Assembly (NCBI GenBank): GCA_016214925.1
Contig: JACRMO010000129.1
Span: forward strand, 1 to 18,568
From: Gammaproteobacteria bacterium
GTDB lineage: Bacteria > Pseudomonadota > Gammaproteobacteria > Thiohalobacterales > Thiohalobacteraceae
Direction of reading: 5' to 3'
Length of the DNA stretch: 18,568 nucleotides
The notes beneath the pieces are model-generated. The model made no database searches and had not been told where the DNA came from. It saw only the letters and a list, made by a program, of their open reading frames with translations. Positions within the stretch are counted from its first letter, which is position 1, and every line of letters begins with the position of its first letter. Positions 7,251 through 13,629 of the stretch are shown here, in pieces. A program made the position numbers and the translations under genes.

Positions 7251-8475
7251 GGGCGGTCTCGGCAAGTACACCGGCCCCCTCACCCTGCACCCTCTCCCCC
7301 AACGCTTTGGGGGAGACACGGGCAAAACCACGCTCGCGCGCTTGCTGGCGCATACCGCCGGCGCGGAATTCGTCACGCTGTCGGCGGTGCTCGCCGGCGT
7401 AAAGGATATCCGCGCGGCTGTCGATCAAGCACGCACGCTGCGCGAAGCCTACGGTCGCCAGACCATTCTGTTCGTCGACGAGGTGCATCGCTTCAACAAG
7501 GCGCAGCAGGATGCGTTCCTGCCGCATATCGAAGACGGTACGATTCTGTTCGTCGGTGCGACCACCGAGAATCCTTCTTTCGAACTCAACAACGCGCTGC
7601 TGTCGCGTGCGCGCACCTATGTACTCAAACGTCTCGAAGAGGCCGATCTGCTTGGTCTGATCGAGCACGCTCTGCATGATGTGGAACGCGGCTTGGGCGC
7701 GCGTCATCTGTATCTCGCCGATGAACTCCGTCAGCGTCTGGCGCAAGCCGCCGACGGTGATGCGCGCCGCCTGCTGAACCTGCTGGAAATCGCCGCCGAT
7801 CTGGCCGAACCGGACGAGCAGGGTCGTGAAGCTATCCCCGATACCGTCATCAACGAAGTCATCGTCGGCGGCGTGCGCCGCTTCGACAAGGGCGGCGAGG
7901 CGTTCTACGATCAGATCTCCGCACTGCACAAATCCGTGCGCGGTTCCGATCCGGACGCGGCGCTGTACTGGCTGACACGCATGCTCGATGGCGGTTGCGA
8001 CGCGCTGTATCTGGCGCGGCGCATCGTGCGCATGGCCAGCGAGGACATCGGCAACGCCGATCCGCGCGCGCTGGGCCTGGTCATGAGCGCCTGGGATGTG
8101 CAGGAACGCCTCGGCAGTCCGGAAGGGGAGCTGGCGCTGGCGCAGGCTATCGTCTATCTCGCCTGCGCGCCCAAGAGTAATGCCGTGTATGTGGCCTACA
8201 ACCAGGCGCGCCGCGACGCCCAGGCATACGGCTCGCTGGACGTGCCGCTACACCTGCGCAACGCGCCGACCAAACTGATGAAGGAGCTGGGCTACGGCGA
8301 CCGTTACCGCTACGCCCACGACGAACCGGAGGCCTATGCCGCCGGCGAATGCTATTTCCCCGAGGAAATGCCGGAGCGGCGCTACTACCAGCCGGTGCCG
8401 CGCGGCCTGGAGATCAAGATCGCCGAGAAGCTCGCCCATCTGCGCGAGCTGGACCGCAAGGCGGGGAAGAAATGA
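7243..8475 (+). CDS. rarA: Replication-associated recombination protein RarA/MgsA, N-terminus replaced by repeat DNA; probably non-functional
   Basis: The AAA+ clamp-loader-like ATPase RarA acts at stalled replication forks. From residue 27 onward the protein is clear: GKTTLARLLA (Walker A tail), LFVDE (Walker B, 76-80) followed by VHRFNK, sensor GATTENPSF (105-113), SR arginine finger (121-122), then the tetramerisation domain to AEKLAHLREL. Upstream, the frame translates the CCCTCACCC repeat (MRVGGLGKYTGPLTLHPLP), not RarA. About 50 residues (typically RPxxLDEhVGQ..LLG and ILWGPPG) are missing, and Walker A reads FGGDTGKT instead of GPPGTGKT, losing two glycines. The GTG at 7243 is only the first available start. 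The downstream frame is undamaged over ~385 codons, so the loss is recent, the shortened protein is still selected, or the junction is an assembly error. Confidence 0.85.
   Translation: MRVGGLGKYTGPLTLHPLPQRFGGDTGKTTLARLLAHTAGAEFVTLSAVLAGVKDIRAAVDQARTLREAYGRQTILFVDEVHRFNKAQQDAFLPHIEDGTILFVGATTENPSFELNNALLSRARTYVLKRLEEADLLGLIEHALHDVERGLGARHLYLADELRQRLAQAADGDARRLLNLLEIAADLAEPDEQGREAIPDTVINEVIVGGVRRFDKGGEAFYDQISALHKSVRGSDPDAALYWLTRMLDGGCDALYLARRIVRMASEDIGNADPRALGLVMSAWDVQERLGSPEGELALAQAIVYLACAPKSNAVYVAYNQARRDAQAYGSLDVPLHLRNAPTKLMKELGYGDRYRYAHDEPEAYAAGECYFPEEMPERRYYQPVPRGLEIKIAEKLAHLRELDRKAGKK
7275..7315. repeat. Second, truncated copy of the CCCTCACCC repeat fused to rarA
   Basis: CCCCCTCACCCTGCACCCTC opens a new unit at 7275, and CTCCCCC-AACGCTTT-GGGGGAG forms its inner hairpin. 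The expected right arm (GGGCT..GGTGAGGG) is absent; instead the sequence runs straight into the rarA codons for TGKTT at about 7316. The junction is therefore inside the repeat unit. Confidence 0.75.
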
Positions 8476-8481
8476 CGATTG

Positions 8482-8555
8482 CACACCGAAGGGCGCAAAG
8501 TGCGCAAAGACAACTCAATTGATTATTCTTGGCGTTCTTTGCGCCCTTCGGTGTG
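8482..8555. repeat. Intergenic hairpin with perfect 19-bp arms (CACACCGAAGGGCGCAAAG)
   Basis: The arm at 8482-8500 is exactly complementary to 8537-8555. It begins six bases after the rarA stop. A sister copy with compensating base changes is at 9349-9411, in the same orientation, so the two copies bracket crcB-DUF190. It might terminate rarA transcripts, but there is no T-run (ATTTTAG lies six bases after the stem). Confidence 0.8.
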
Positions 8556-8636
8556 AACGGATTTTAGCCTGCCGAGGCAACGCAACCAAGTCTGTTGTAC
8601 CATAACCGCAATGAAAACGAACAACAGTCGGGACTC

Positions 8637-9011
8637 GTGAACCAACTCGTCGCCATCGCCGCCGGCGGCGCCCTCGGGGCGTTGTTGCGCTTCTGGGTCG
8701 CCAGCGGTGTTGCCGCATGGCTGGGGAAAGATTTTCCCTACGGCACGCTGCTCATCAATGTCGCCGGCAGTCTGGCCATCGGCTTTTTGTATGTACTGCT
8801 GGTGGAGCGTTTCGACGTCAATGTGTTGTGGCGACCGTTCCTGATGATCGGTCTGCTGGGCGCGTTCACAACCTTTTCCACGTTCTCCCTCGAAACGGTG
8901 AACCTGATCGAGGCGGGTGAGGGCATGAAGGCGTTGGCGAACGTGGTTCTGAGCATGAGTCTGTGTGTCGGCGCGGCCGTGCTCGGCCTATTCATCGGGA
9001 GGCAGTTATGA
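8637..9011 (+). CDS. crcB: Fluoride ion channel CrcB/Fluc
   Basis: Small inner-membrane fluoride channel working as a dual-topology dimer. GTG 8637 gives MNQLVAIAAGGALGALLRFW and 124 residues, the family's usual start and length; the frame is open from a TTG at 8595, but those residues are not CrcB-like. Seen: four hydrophobic helices, GTLLINVAGSLAIGFL with the conserved Asn, and GLLGAFTTFSTFSLE containing the phenylalanines that line the fluoride path. It overlaps the DUF190 gene by four bases (ATGA). I looked upstream for a fluoride riboswitch and saw none; a repeat hairpin occupies that space. Confidence 0.93.
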   Translation: MNQLVAIAAGGALGALLRFWVASGVAAWLGKDFPYGTLLINVAGSLAIGFLYVLLVERFDVNVLWRPFLMIGLLGAFTTFSTFSLETVNLIEAGEGMKALANVVLSMSLCVGAAVLGLFIGRQL

Positions 9012-9310
9012 AGACGCTGGATGTGCGCTGCGTGCGCGTGTATCTGACCGAGCACGACAAATACCAGCGCCTGTTGGCGCGGCTGCACGATGTCGAAAAA
9101 GTGCGCGGCGTGACGGTGTTTCGCGGCATCAGCGGTTTCGGCAAGGAGGGTCACATCCATTCGGCACAGTTGATCGATACGGTACTGGACCTGCCCATCG
9201 TCATCGAGTTCTTCGACGAACCCGATCGTGTCGAAGCGATCATCGCGCATCTGCGCGAACTGGTGCCGCCGGGACATATCCTGAGCTGGTCGGCGCAGTT
9301 GGAGATTTGA
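9008..9310 (+). CDS. DUF190 family protein (PF02641), translationally coupled to crcB
   Basis: 100 residues from ATG 9008, with GGGAGG directly upstream inside crcB and a four-base ATGA overlap with the crcB stop. Seen: LDVRCVRVYLTEHDKYQ, then GVTVFRGISGFGKEGHIHS (the family's glycine-rich loop), LPIVIEFFDEPDRVEAII, and a short amphipathic end. The pattern suggests a ferredoxin-like/PII-like alpha-beta fold. DUF190 proteins frequently sit beside crcB, so a role in fluoride tolerance or its regulation is likely, but the biochemical function is unknown. With crcB it forms a two-gene unit between two related hairpins. Confidence 0.88.
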   Translation: MKTLDVRCVRVYLTEHDKYQRLLARLHDVEKVRGVTVFRGISGFGKEGHIHSAQLIDTVLDLPIVIEFFDEPDRVEAIIAHLRELVPPGHILSWSAQLEI

Positions 9311-9348
9311 TAGCGGTAATTCACAACAGATCTTACTGAGTGTTATGG

Positions 9349-9411
9349 ACACCAAAGCCCGCAAAGAACGTGGAGAAAAGCACACTCTATATGCTTTGCG
9401 GGCTTTGGTGT
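9349..9411. repeat. Intergenic hairpin with perfect 18-bp arms (ACACCAAAGCCCGCAAAG), sister of 8482-8555
   Basis: 9349-9366 is exactly complementary to 9394-9411. Compared with the copy after rarA, the arm differs at three positions (G to A, GG to CC) and the opposite arm carries the matching changes, so pairing is kept. Both copies end in GGTGTGAA on the right. It lies between DUF190 and serS. Confidence 0.8.
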
Positions 9412-9445
9412 GAAATGACTTTATTGAACCCTCTGGAAACTGACC

Positions 9446-10840
9446 ATGTTGGACCCGAAACGTTTACGCACTGAACTCGATCAAGTCGCAGCGCAACTCG
9501 CGCGGCGCGGATACGCGCTGGATGTCGCGCGTATCCAGGCGCTCGAAGAGGAGCGCAAAGTCATCCAGGTGCGCACGCAGGAATTGCAGGCCGAGCGTAA
9601 CAGCCGTTCCAAGGCCATCGGTCAGGCCAAGGCCAAGGGCGAGGATGTCGCGCCCTTGATGGAACAGGTCGCCGGTCTCGGTGCGGAACTCGATGCGGCC
9701 AAGGCGAAGTTGGATCAGCTCCAGCTCGATCTCGACGCGGTACTGATGGCGATTCCGAATATCCCGCACAGTTCGGTGCCCGACGGTAAGGGCGAAGAAG
9801 AAAACCAGGAAGTGCGCCGCTGGGGCGAGCCACGCGCCTTCGATTTCGCACCCAAGGATCATGTCGATATCGGCGAAGGTCTCGGTCAATTGGATTTCGA
9901 GACTGCGACCAAGATCACCGGCACGCGCTTCGCGCTGATGAGCGGACCGCTGGCGCGCATGCACCGCGCGCTGATCCAGTTCATGCTCGACACGCACACC
10001 GCGCAGCACGGTTACACCGAGACCTATGTGCCGTACATGGTCAATGCAGACAGTCTGCGCGGCACGGGGCAGTTGCCGAAGTTCGAAGCTGAGTTGTTCT
10101 GTCTACTTAATGCTCAGGCGGGATCATATGTTGAGGATGTGTCATTCTTCGAACGGCTCAAAAAGGCAGCAACAAGTAATAATGATAGTGAGATATCTCG
10201 CGCATTGGCCGAATTCATCGGGAATAGGCGCGGCTATTACCTGATCCCCACCGCCGAAGTGCCCGTGACCAACATCCTGCGCGACGTGATCGTCGACACC
10301 GACGCCATGCCACGCCGGTTTGTCTGCCACACGCCGTGTTTCCGCTCCGAGGCCGGTTCCTACGGCAAGGACACGCGCGGCATGATTCGCCAGCATCAGT
10401 TCGAGAAGGTCGAATTGGTGCAGGCCGTGCGACCGCAGGATTCCTATCAGGCGTTGGAAGAATTGACTGGCCACGCCGAGACGATTTTGCAGAAACTCAA
10501 TCTGTCGTACCGCGTGATGGCACTGTGCAGCGGCGACATGGGTTTTTCCGCGGCCAAGACCTACGACCTGGAAGTCTGGTTGCCCGGTCAGCAGAAATAC
10601 CGCGAGATTTCCTCGTGCAGCAACTTCGAGGATTTCCAGGCGCGGCGCATGCAGGCGCGCTGGCGTAATCCCGAAACCGGCAAGCCCGAGCTGCTGCACA
10701 CGCTGAACGGTTCCGGCCTCGCCGTCGGCCGTACGCTCGTCGCGATTCTGGAGAATTATCAGCAGGCCGACGGCACGGTTACAGTACCCGATGCGCTCAA
10801 AGGGTATATGGGTGGGGTAGAGGTTATTCGCGCCGGGTAA
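9446..10840 (+). CDS. serS: Seryl-tRNA synthetase with an extra ~32-residue segment
   Basis: Class II synthetase charging tRNA-Ser (and tRNA-Sec where present). Seen: start MLDPKRLRTELDQVAAQLARR, the long N-terminal coiled-coil arm (about residues 30-105) that grips the tRNA, the serine-binding TAE loop in YYLIPTAEVPVTN, motif 2 with FRSEAGSYGKDTRG, and motif 3 with LNGSGLAVGRTLVAILENYQQ. It is 464 residues, against about 430 usual. The excess is between KFEAELF (212-218) and YYLIPTAE (264), bases 10100-10234: 45 residues here against about 13 in E. coli. That stretch is visibly AT-richer and less biased than its surroundings, and in frame. All catalytic motifs are intact, so the enzyme is probably active. 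Confidence 0.95.
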   Translation: MLDPKRLRTELDQVAAQLARRGYALDVARIQALEEERKVIQVRTQELQAERNSRSKAIGQAKAKGEDVAPLMEQVAGLGAELDAAKAKLDQLQLDLDAVLMAIPNIPHSSVPDGKGEEENQEVRRWGEPRAFDFAPKDHVDIGEGLGQLDFETATKITGTRFALMSGPLARMHRALIQFMLDTHTAQHGYTETYVPYMVNADSLRGTGQLPKFEAELFCLLNAQAGSYVEDVSFFERLKKAATSNNDSEISRALAEFIGNRRGYYLIPTAEVPVTNILRDVIVDTDAMPRRFVCHTPCFRSEAGSYGKDTRGMIRQHQFEKVELVQAVRPQDSYQALEELTGHAETILQKLNLSYRVMALCSGDMGFSAAKTYDLEVWLPGQQKYREISSCSNFEDFQARRMQARWRNPETGKPELLHTLNGSGLAVGRTLVAILENYQQADGTVTVPDALKGYMGGVEVIRAG

Positions 10841-10845
10841 TCATG

Positions 10846-10883
10846 AGGGGTGGCCGCATACCACTCGGCCGCCCCTTTCGTTC
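10846..10883 (+). terminator. Probable terminator after serS
   Basis: AGGGGTGGCCG (10846-10856) pairs with CGGCCGCCCCT (10866-10876), with one G-U pair and a nine-base loop, starting five bases after the serS stop. The tail TTCGTTCGCTT is only moderately T-rich, so termination may be partial. Confidence 0.55.
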
Positions 10884-11164
10884 GCTTGAAAATATTTATC
10901 TTCCCTGATTGTGGATGCGGATGCGAGTGTCCTCGGGGCGTCCTCCGAGATAGAGGATACGGTCACCCCGAGGGGCTTCCGCCGAGTGAGTCTGGAGGCG
11001 CACTTTACTGGTGCGTTATTTGGCGTTCTGCACCGGTCTTGAGCGGGATATCTCGCTCCGAGCTCACGCTCACTGTTTAACTCCATGATAAATGGACTAC
11101 GCCTTGATGGCACGTATGCTGCAAATTGTTCAGGCAACAATCAGTATGACTACCGGAACAGACT
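10884..11164. other. Intergenic region between serS and the aspartic protease gene; no gene seen
   Basis: About 280 bases without a convincing reading frame. A weak hairpin is possible between CCTCGGGG near 10930 and CCCCGAGG near 10965. No clear promoter was recognised. Confidence 0.4.
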
Positions 11165-11638
11165 ATGCGACGCGTGCTGCCGACTCTGCTGCTCACATTC
11201 ATGACCGCTTTGGCCATTGCTGAGGCTGAGCCAGCGCGGACGTACGTGCCCATGCACAACAAGGGCACAGATACGCTGTATGTGCGCGGTAGCATAGCCG
11301 GTATCGGCAAAATGGAATTTATGGTGGATACCGGCGCCAGTTATCTGGCCTTGAACGAGGAAACCATCCGTATCCTGAGCAAGTCAGGGCATGCCCGGTT
11401 CGTCAAACAGTTATCCAGTCTCATGGCCGATGGCCGCACGCGCAAGGTTCCGGTGTATGTGATCAGTGAACTCTCCATCGGTGATCGCTGCATCATTCGA
11501 GATGTGGAAGCGGCTGTGCTGCCGGGAAATACACGCAATATCCTTGGGCTGAGCGCGCTGCGCAAAACCGCGCCTTTCATGTTTGCCATGGACCCGCCTT
11601 CACTGGGGCTGAGCCAATGCGCTTCAGGCAGTATTTAA
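11165..11638 (+). CDS. Secreted retropepsin-like aspartic protease (clan AA)
   Basis: 157 residues. Seen: an N-terminal signal peptide (MRRVLPTLLLTFMTALAIAEA), a beta-rich domain, the catalytic D55-T-G-A-S in EFMVDTGASYLALNEE, and GNTRNILGLSALRK near the C-terminus, matching the hydrophobic-hydrophobic-Gly flap region of single-domain retropepsins. Family knowledge: such bacterial proteins act as homodimers, one Asp from each subunit, in the periplasm or membrane; substrates are mostly unknown. It stands alone, 325 bases after serS. Start is the first ATG with a signal peptide; the Shine-Dalgarno (ACCGGAA) is poor. Domain call is firm, role unknown. Confidence 0.82.
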   Translation: MRRVLPTLLLTFMTALAIAEAEPARTYVPMHNKGTDTLYVRGSIAGIGKMEFMVDTGASYLALNEETIRILSKSGHARFVKQLSSLMADGRTRKVPVYVISELSIGDRCIIRDVEAAVLPGNTRNILGLSALRKTAPFMFAMDPPSLGLSQCASGSI

Positions 11639-11692
11639 GCCCGAGACGATGGTGATAATCCTCTTGTTCTTCGTTAGCTGTGCATGAACAGG

Positions 11693-11803
11693 CTAAATCG
11701 GCTCATTAACATCGTACAGTTCGCCAAGGGTCATGCTCAGAGCAGCGTCTGATGCTGATTCAATGACGAGTGTTTCGGTGATACGGCGGCTGAGAATGAA
11801 CAA
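11693..11803 (-). CDS. Truncated CsrA-like ORF (36 codons)
   Basis: Reading leftward from TTG 11803: MFILSRRITETLVIES, then SDAALSMTLGELYDVNEPI and a stop. The first 14 residues match the CsrA/RsmA N-terminal strand (consensus like MLILTRRVGETLMIG). CsrA proteins are ~60-residue RNA-binding dimers that repress translation at GGA sites. Here the RNA-binding C-terminal strand (VAVHREEIY) is absent and the middle does not align well, so this is a remnant or a very diverged short form. It begins 21 bases after the stop of the micro-protein upstream and in the same frame, so the two may be co-translated. No good Shine-Dalgarno other than GGATGG. Confidence is low to moderate. Confidence 0.4.
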   Translation of the reverse strand: MFILSRRITETLVIESASDAALSMTLGELYDVNEPI

Positions 11804-11824
11804 CCTTGCCCATCCATGTTCGAT

Positions 11825-11956
11825 TTAATGCCGGGTGTTATCGTAAATGGCGGCTAACAAATCGCGTACTTCCGACAGTTGCCCCGATATTTTTTCCAGT
11901 CGAACGCCGATCATGGCCAAAATGACCAGGCCAATGATGCCAATAATCCATTCCAT
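11825..11956 (-). CDS. 43-residue single-span membrane micro-protein
   Basis: ATG at 11956 is preceded by a very strong ribosome site, AAGGAGGGGG (11961-11970). Translation: MEWIIGIIGLVILAMIGVRL, then EKISGQLSEVRDLLAAIYDNTRH and TAA. Residues 3-18 form one hydrophobic transmembrane helix; residues 19-39 form an amphipathic, charged helix with heptad-like spacing, so oligomerisation or docking to a partner is plausible. No family recognised. The strong ribosome site and helix-like residue pattern argue for a real gene. The CsrA-like ORF lies directly downstream. Possible roles include a membrane regulator or a toxin-like peptide; nothing decides between them. Confidence 0.6.
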   Translation of the reverse strand: MEWIIGIIGLVILAMIGVRLEKISGQLSEVRDLLAAIYDNTRH

Positions 11957-12105
11957 GTTGCCCCCTCCTTAAAAAACCACCTTACATCTTCGCTTCTAGC
12001 GCTCTCAAGCATCGCTGCGTTTGTTGTTGCCGGTGAATAATGTACTACTCATCGGCGGTAATTTCTGTAGCGGTTTAGCTATTCGCATGACTGGTACGGA
12101 TCGAA
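11957..12105. other. Short non-coding stretch upstream of the micro-protein
   Basis: It holds the micro-protein's ribosome site (11961-11970) and presumably its promoter. Weak reading frames cross it on both strands but none has a ribosome site or recognisable product. Confidence 0.35.
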
Positions 12106-12192
12106 GACAAGGGACTCGCAAATGCTGCGTGGGTCGCGATCCGGGAGAATTATCGGCAGGCGGATGGGTCGGTGCGAGTTCCGACTGCGAGA
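12106..12192 (+). pseudogene. Fragment of a second serS 3' end
   Basis: In one frame this reads GLA, then NAAWVAIRENYRQADGSVRVP, then TARRMP and a stop. It aligns with the end of SerRS motif 3 in the intact gene (GLAVGRTLVAILENYQQADGTVTVP), with one codon missing. Over 12133-12186 about three quarters of the bases match intact serS, and many differences are synonymous, as in a homologue that diverged while coding. Same orientation as serS, 1.3 kb downstream. No other part of serS was recognised nearby. Confidence 0.55.
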
Positions 12193-12306
12193 CGCATGCC
12201 TTGATATGCGCCAGCGCTACCGGATTGTCGACATAGTCTTCAACCTGGAGGGGCGCGAAGTTGCCGTTCGGCGCATGTATGGCCCGGACGTCTTTAAAAC
12301 CGGTGT
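12193..12306. other. Unassigned stretch with open frames on both strands
   Basis: Minus-strand codons from ATG 12310 (MNTGFKDVRAIHAPNGNFAP...) and plus-strand codons reading YRIVDIVFNLEGREVAVRRM are both protein-like, but neither has a ribosome site and I recognise no family. It may be a gene fragment. Confidence 0.25.
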
Positions 12307-12756
12307 TCATTGTTTAATGAATATCGAGAAGCCAACGTCAGTCCGATCATCTTGTGCATAGTCAAGGGACGAAAACATTAGCTTGTCTCTCGACATCTGA
12401 CCGAATTCAAGAACAAGGCGTCTGCAGATCCCTCTGAGGCAGCCCTGCATGTTTCCACTAACTGCGCATGCTGATGTAACTCGGAAAGTTCCATTTACGA
12501 GCGGTACTGTCAGCAGTCCGGTGTCAAGTCGGGCGGTGCAACCCGATCCGGTCGAGATCAGTGTGCCTGTCGATGAAATTACGACCTTGCATTTATCGTA
12601 TTCGTCATAACTGCCGCTTCGGATATTCCCCGAAACACCTGTCACATACCAAGTGCCTCTCAAATCTGCCTGTGCACACACAGCACTCGCAAGCCCCGGC
12701 AGCATGAATAAAACCAGCAGTAACACACGCCCCATCCTTCCATTCTTGGTTTTCAT
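12307..12756 (-). CDS. Small secreted cysteine-containing protein of unknown function
   Basis: 149 residues from ATG 12756, with GAGGAG seven bases upstream; the adjacent GTG at 12759 is less well placed. Seen: a signal peptide MKTKNGRMGRVLLLVLFMLP then GLASA, with cleavage near residue 25 and a mature start VCAQADLRGTWYVTGVSG. GTWYVTG followed by many short beta strands recalls a lipocalin-like or other small beta-barrel fold (inference). Six cysteines follow the signal, compatible with three disulfides in the periplasm. The end, SLDYAQDDRTDVGFSIFIKQ, is also strand-like. No family is identified with confidence. It reads away from the tRNA remnant and is likely monocistronic. Confidence 0.72.
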   Translation of the reverse strand: MKTKNGRMGRVLLLVLFMLPGLASAVCAQADLRGTWYVTGVSGNIRSGSYDEYDKCKVVISSTGTLISTGSGCTARLDTGLLTVPLVNGTFRVTSACAVSGNMQGCLRGICRRLVLEFGQMSRDKLMFSSLDYAQDDRTDVGFSIFIKQ

Positions 12757-12836
12757 CACCCATCTCCTCGCATTGATTATGATTGTTGCGAAAAACCTAG
12801 CACGCGAGAGTGGAGGAGTCTGTAGGTAATAGTCGA

Positions 12837-12855
12837 TCCGTACGGAGTTCCGTAC
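12837..12855. repeat. TCCGTACGGA palindrome with an overlapping TCCGTAC direct repeat
   Basis: TCCGTACGGA (12837-12846) is a perfect 10-base palindrome, followed by TCCGTAC (12849-12855). It lies 36 bases beyond the CCA end of the tRNA-Val remnant. It could be a protein-binding site; there is no T-tract for a terminator. Confidence 0.4.
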
Positions 12856-12890
12856 AGCGAAGGAAGGTTGGTGTAACTGATTGGCAAATA

Positions 12891-12939
12891 TGGTGGGCGC
12901 GACAGGGATTGAACCTGTGACCCCCGCCGTGTGAAGGCG
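12891..12939 (-). pseudogene. 3' half of a tRNA-Val(CAC) gene; probable attachment-site core
   Basis: Read on the minus strand: CGCC-TTCACAC-GGCG (anticodon stem-loop, anticodon CAC), variable loop GGGTC, T arm ACAGG-TTCAATC-CCTGT, acceptor strand CGCGCCC, discriminator A and encoded CCA (12891-12893). The complementary GGGCGCG 5' acceptor strand and the D arm are absent to the right, where a short palindrome and AT-richer DNA begin. Truncation in the anticodon stem is typical of the displaced half-site left when an integrase inserts into a tRNA gene. The mobile DNA then lies to the right, and an intact tRNA-Val should mark the far end. Confidence 0.8.
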
Positions 12940-12941
12940 TC

Positions 12942-12961
12942 CTGGTTACCGCAGTAACCAG
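12942..12961. repeat. Perfect inverted repeat CTGGTTAC-CGCA-GTAACCAG abutting the tRNA remnant
   Basis: Eight-base perfect arms with a four-base spacer start two bases from the break in the tRNA gene. Position and size fit a recombinase core-binding site or a remnant of the element end. Inference from position. Confidence 0.5.
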
Positions 12962-13629
12962 AGTCCATATGGCATTAGATGATCTGAATTCACGATTAAT
13001 CATATACCTACCTGCGCTCGACTTCAATCCGATTTTCCAGCTAATACCTGATTATCACCGTTATCGATACATATGCTCGAAGCAGTTGGGCCCAGGACTT
13101 GGAATCAGCCTGGTCAACAAAGTTGGTCAGTTTGACCCCTGCCGGAAACGTTCGCCGCATCTAAAATGACGGGCGGATGTGCGGGCTTGGTTTTTTGGGT
13201 TACTGATCACTTTGTAGCTGCGCTTGTGGTCGATTCTCAGCGCCCGATTACCCTGTTTATATGAAGGTCGTAATGCGCTTGCAACATCATACTTCCTCGC
13301 CGTTGGATAAAAAGGCATGGAAAAAGTCTTGGCTTCCAGAGTGACAAAAATTAAACTGACTGCAATCACGCCCAGCGCGTGGGTTTCCGGGACGAATAGC
13401 ATATTTGTCTTGGGGTATTGAGGGGCTGTAGCGATCCCTCAAACCTAAATGATGGTAGCTGCAGAGTGGATTATCTTATCCCTCTGATTGCAGGCACAAC
13501 GCCTGCCGCTGCCCTGCTGCTTGCATTACCCAGCGATTTGCTGGGTACAGTCGATCTTCTTTCCCCGCTCACAAAATCTCGCGGTGTGCAGCCGTGCGCC
13601 TCATTGGCCTTGCTCTGTGGGTGGCCTCT
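12962..13629. other. Left end of the island, no convincing gene
   Basis: About 670 bases. Open frames exist (plus 12969-13169, minus 13127-13402, plus 13418-13795) but none has a ribosome site or a recognisable product. A loose inverted repeat GGTCAA...TTGACC (about 13111-13137) stands out. This is the expected place for integrase arm-type sites and the promoter of the recombinase operon; I could not define them. Confidence 0.4.

Noticed and set aside
8556..8636. Possible fluoride riboswitch upstream of crcB
   Set aside because: I could not find the conserved crcB-motif blocks; the leader is occupied by a perfect repeat hairpin.
7167..9411. CRISPR array
   Set aside because: The repeats are palindromes of different families in separate gene gaps, with no regular spacer units and no cas genes.
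12005..12310. 101-codon minus-strand ORF
   Set aside because: It runs antisense across the serS-like fragment, lacks a ribosome site and resembles no family; only its first 45 codons look protein-like.
12891..12939. Functional complete tRNA gene
   Set aside because: The D arm and 5' acceptor strand are missing; no GGGCGCG lies within reach to the right.
12969..13169. 66-codon plus-strand ORF starting just after the palindrome at the tRNA remnant
   Set aside because: No ribosome site and no recognisable product; lies where attachment-arm sequence is expected.
13127..13402. 91-codon minus-strand ORF at the left end of the island
   Set aside because: No ribosome site, no family recognised, basic low-complexity C-terminus; could be a decayed transposase end but nothing supports it.
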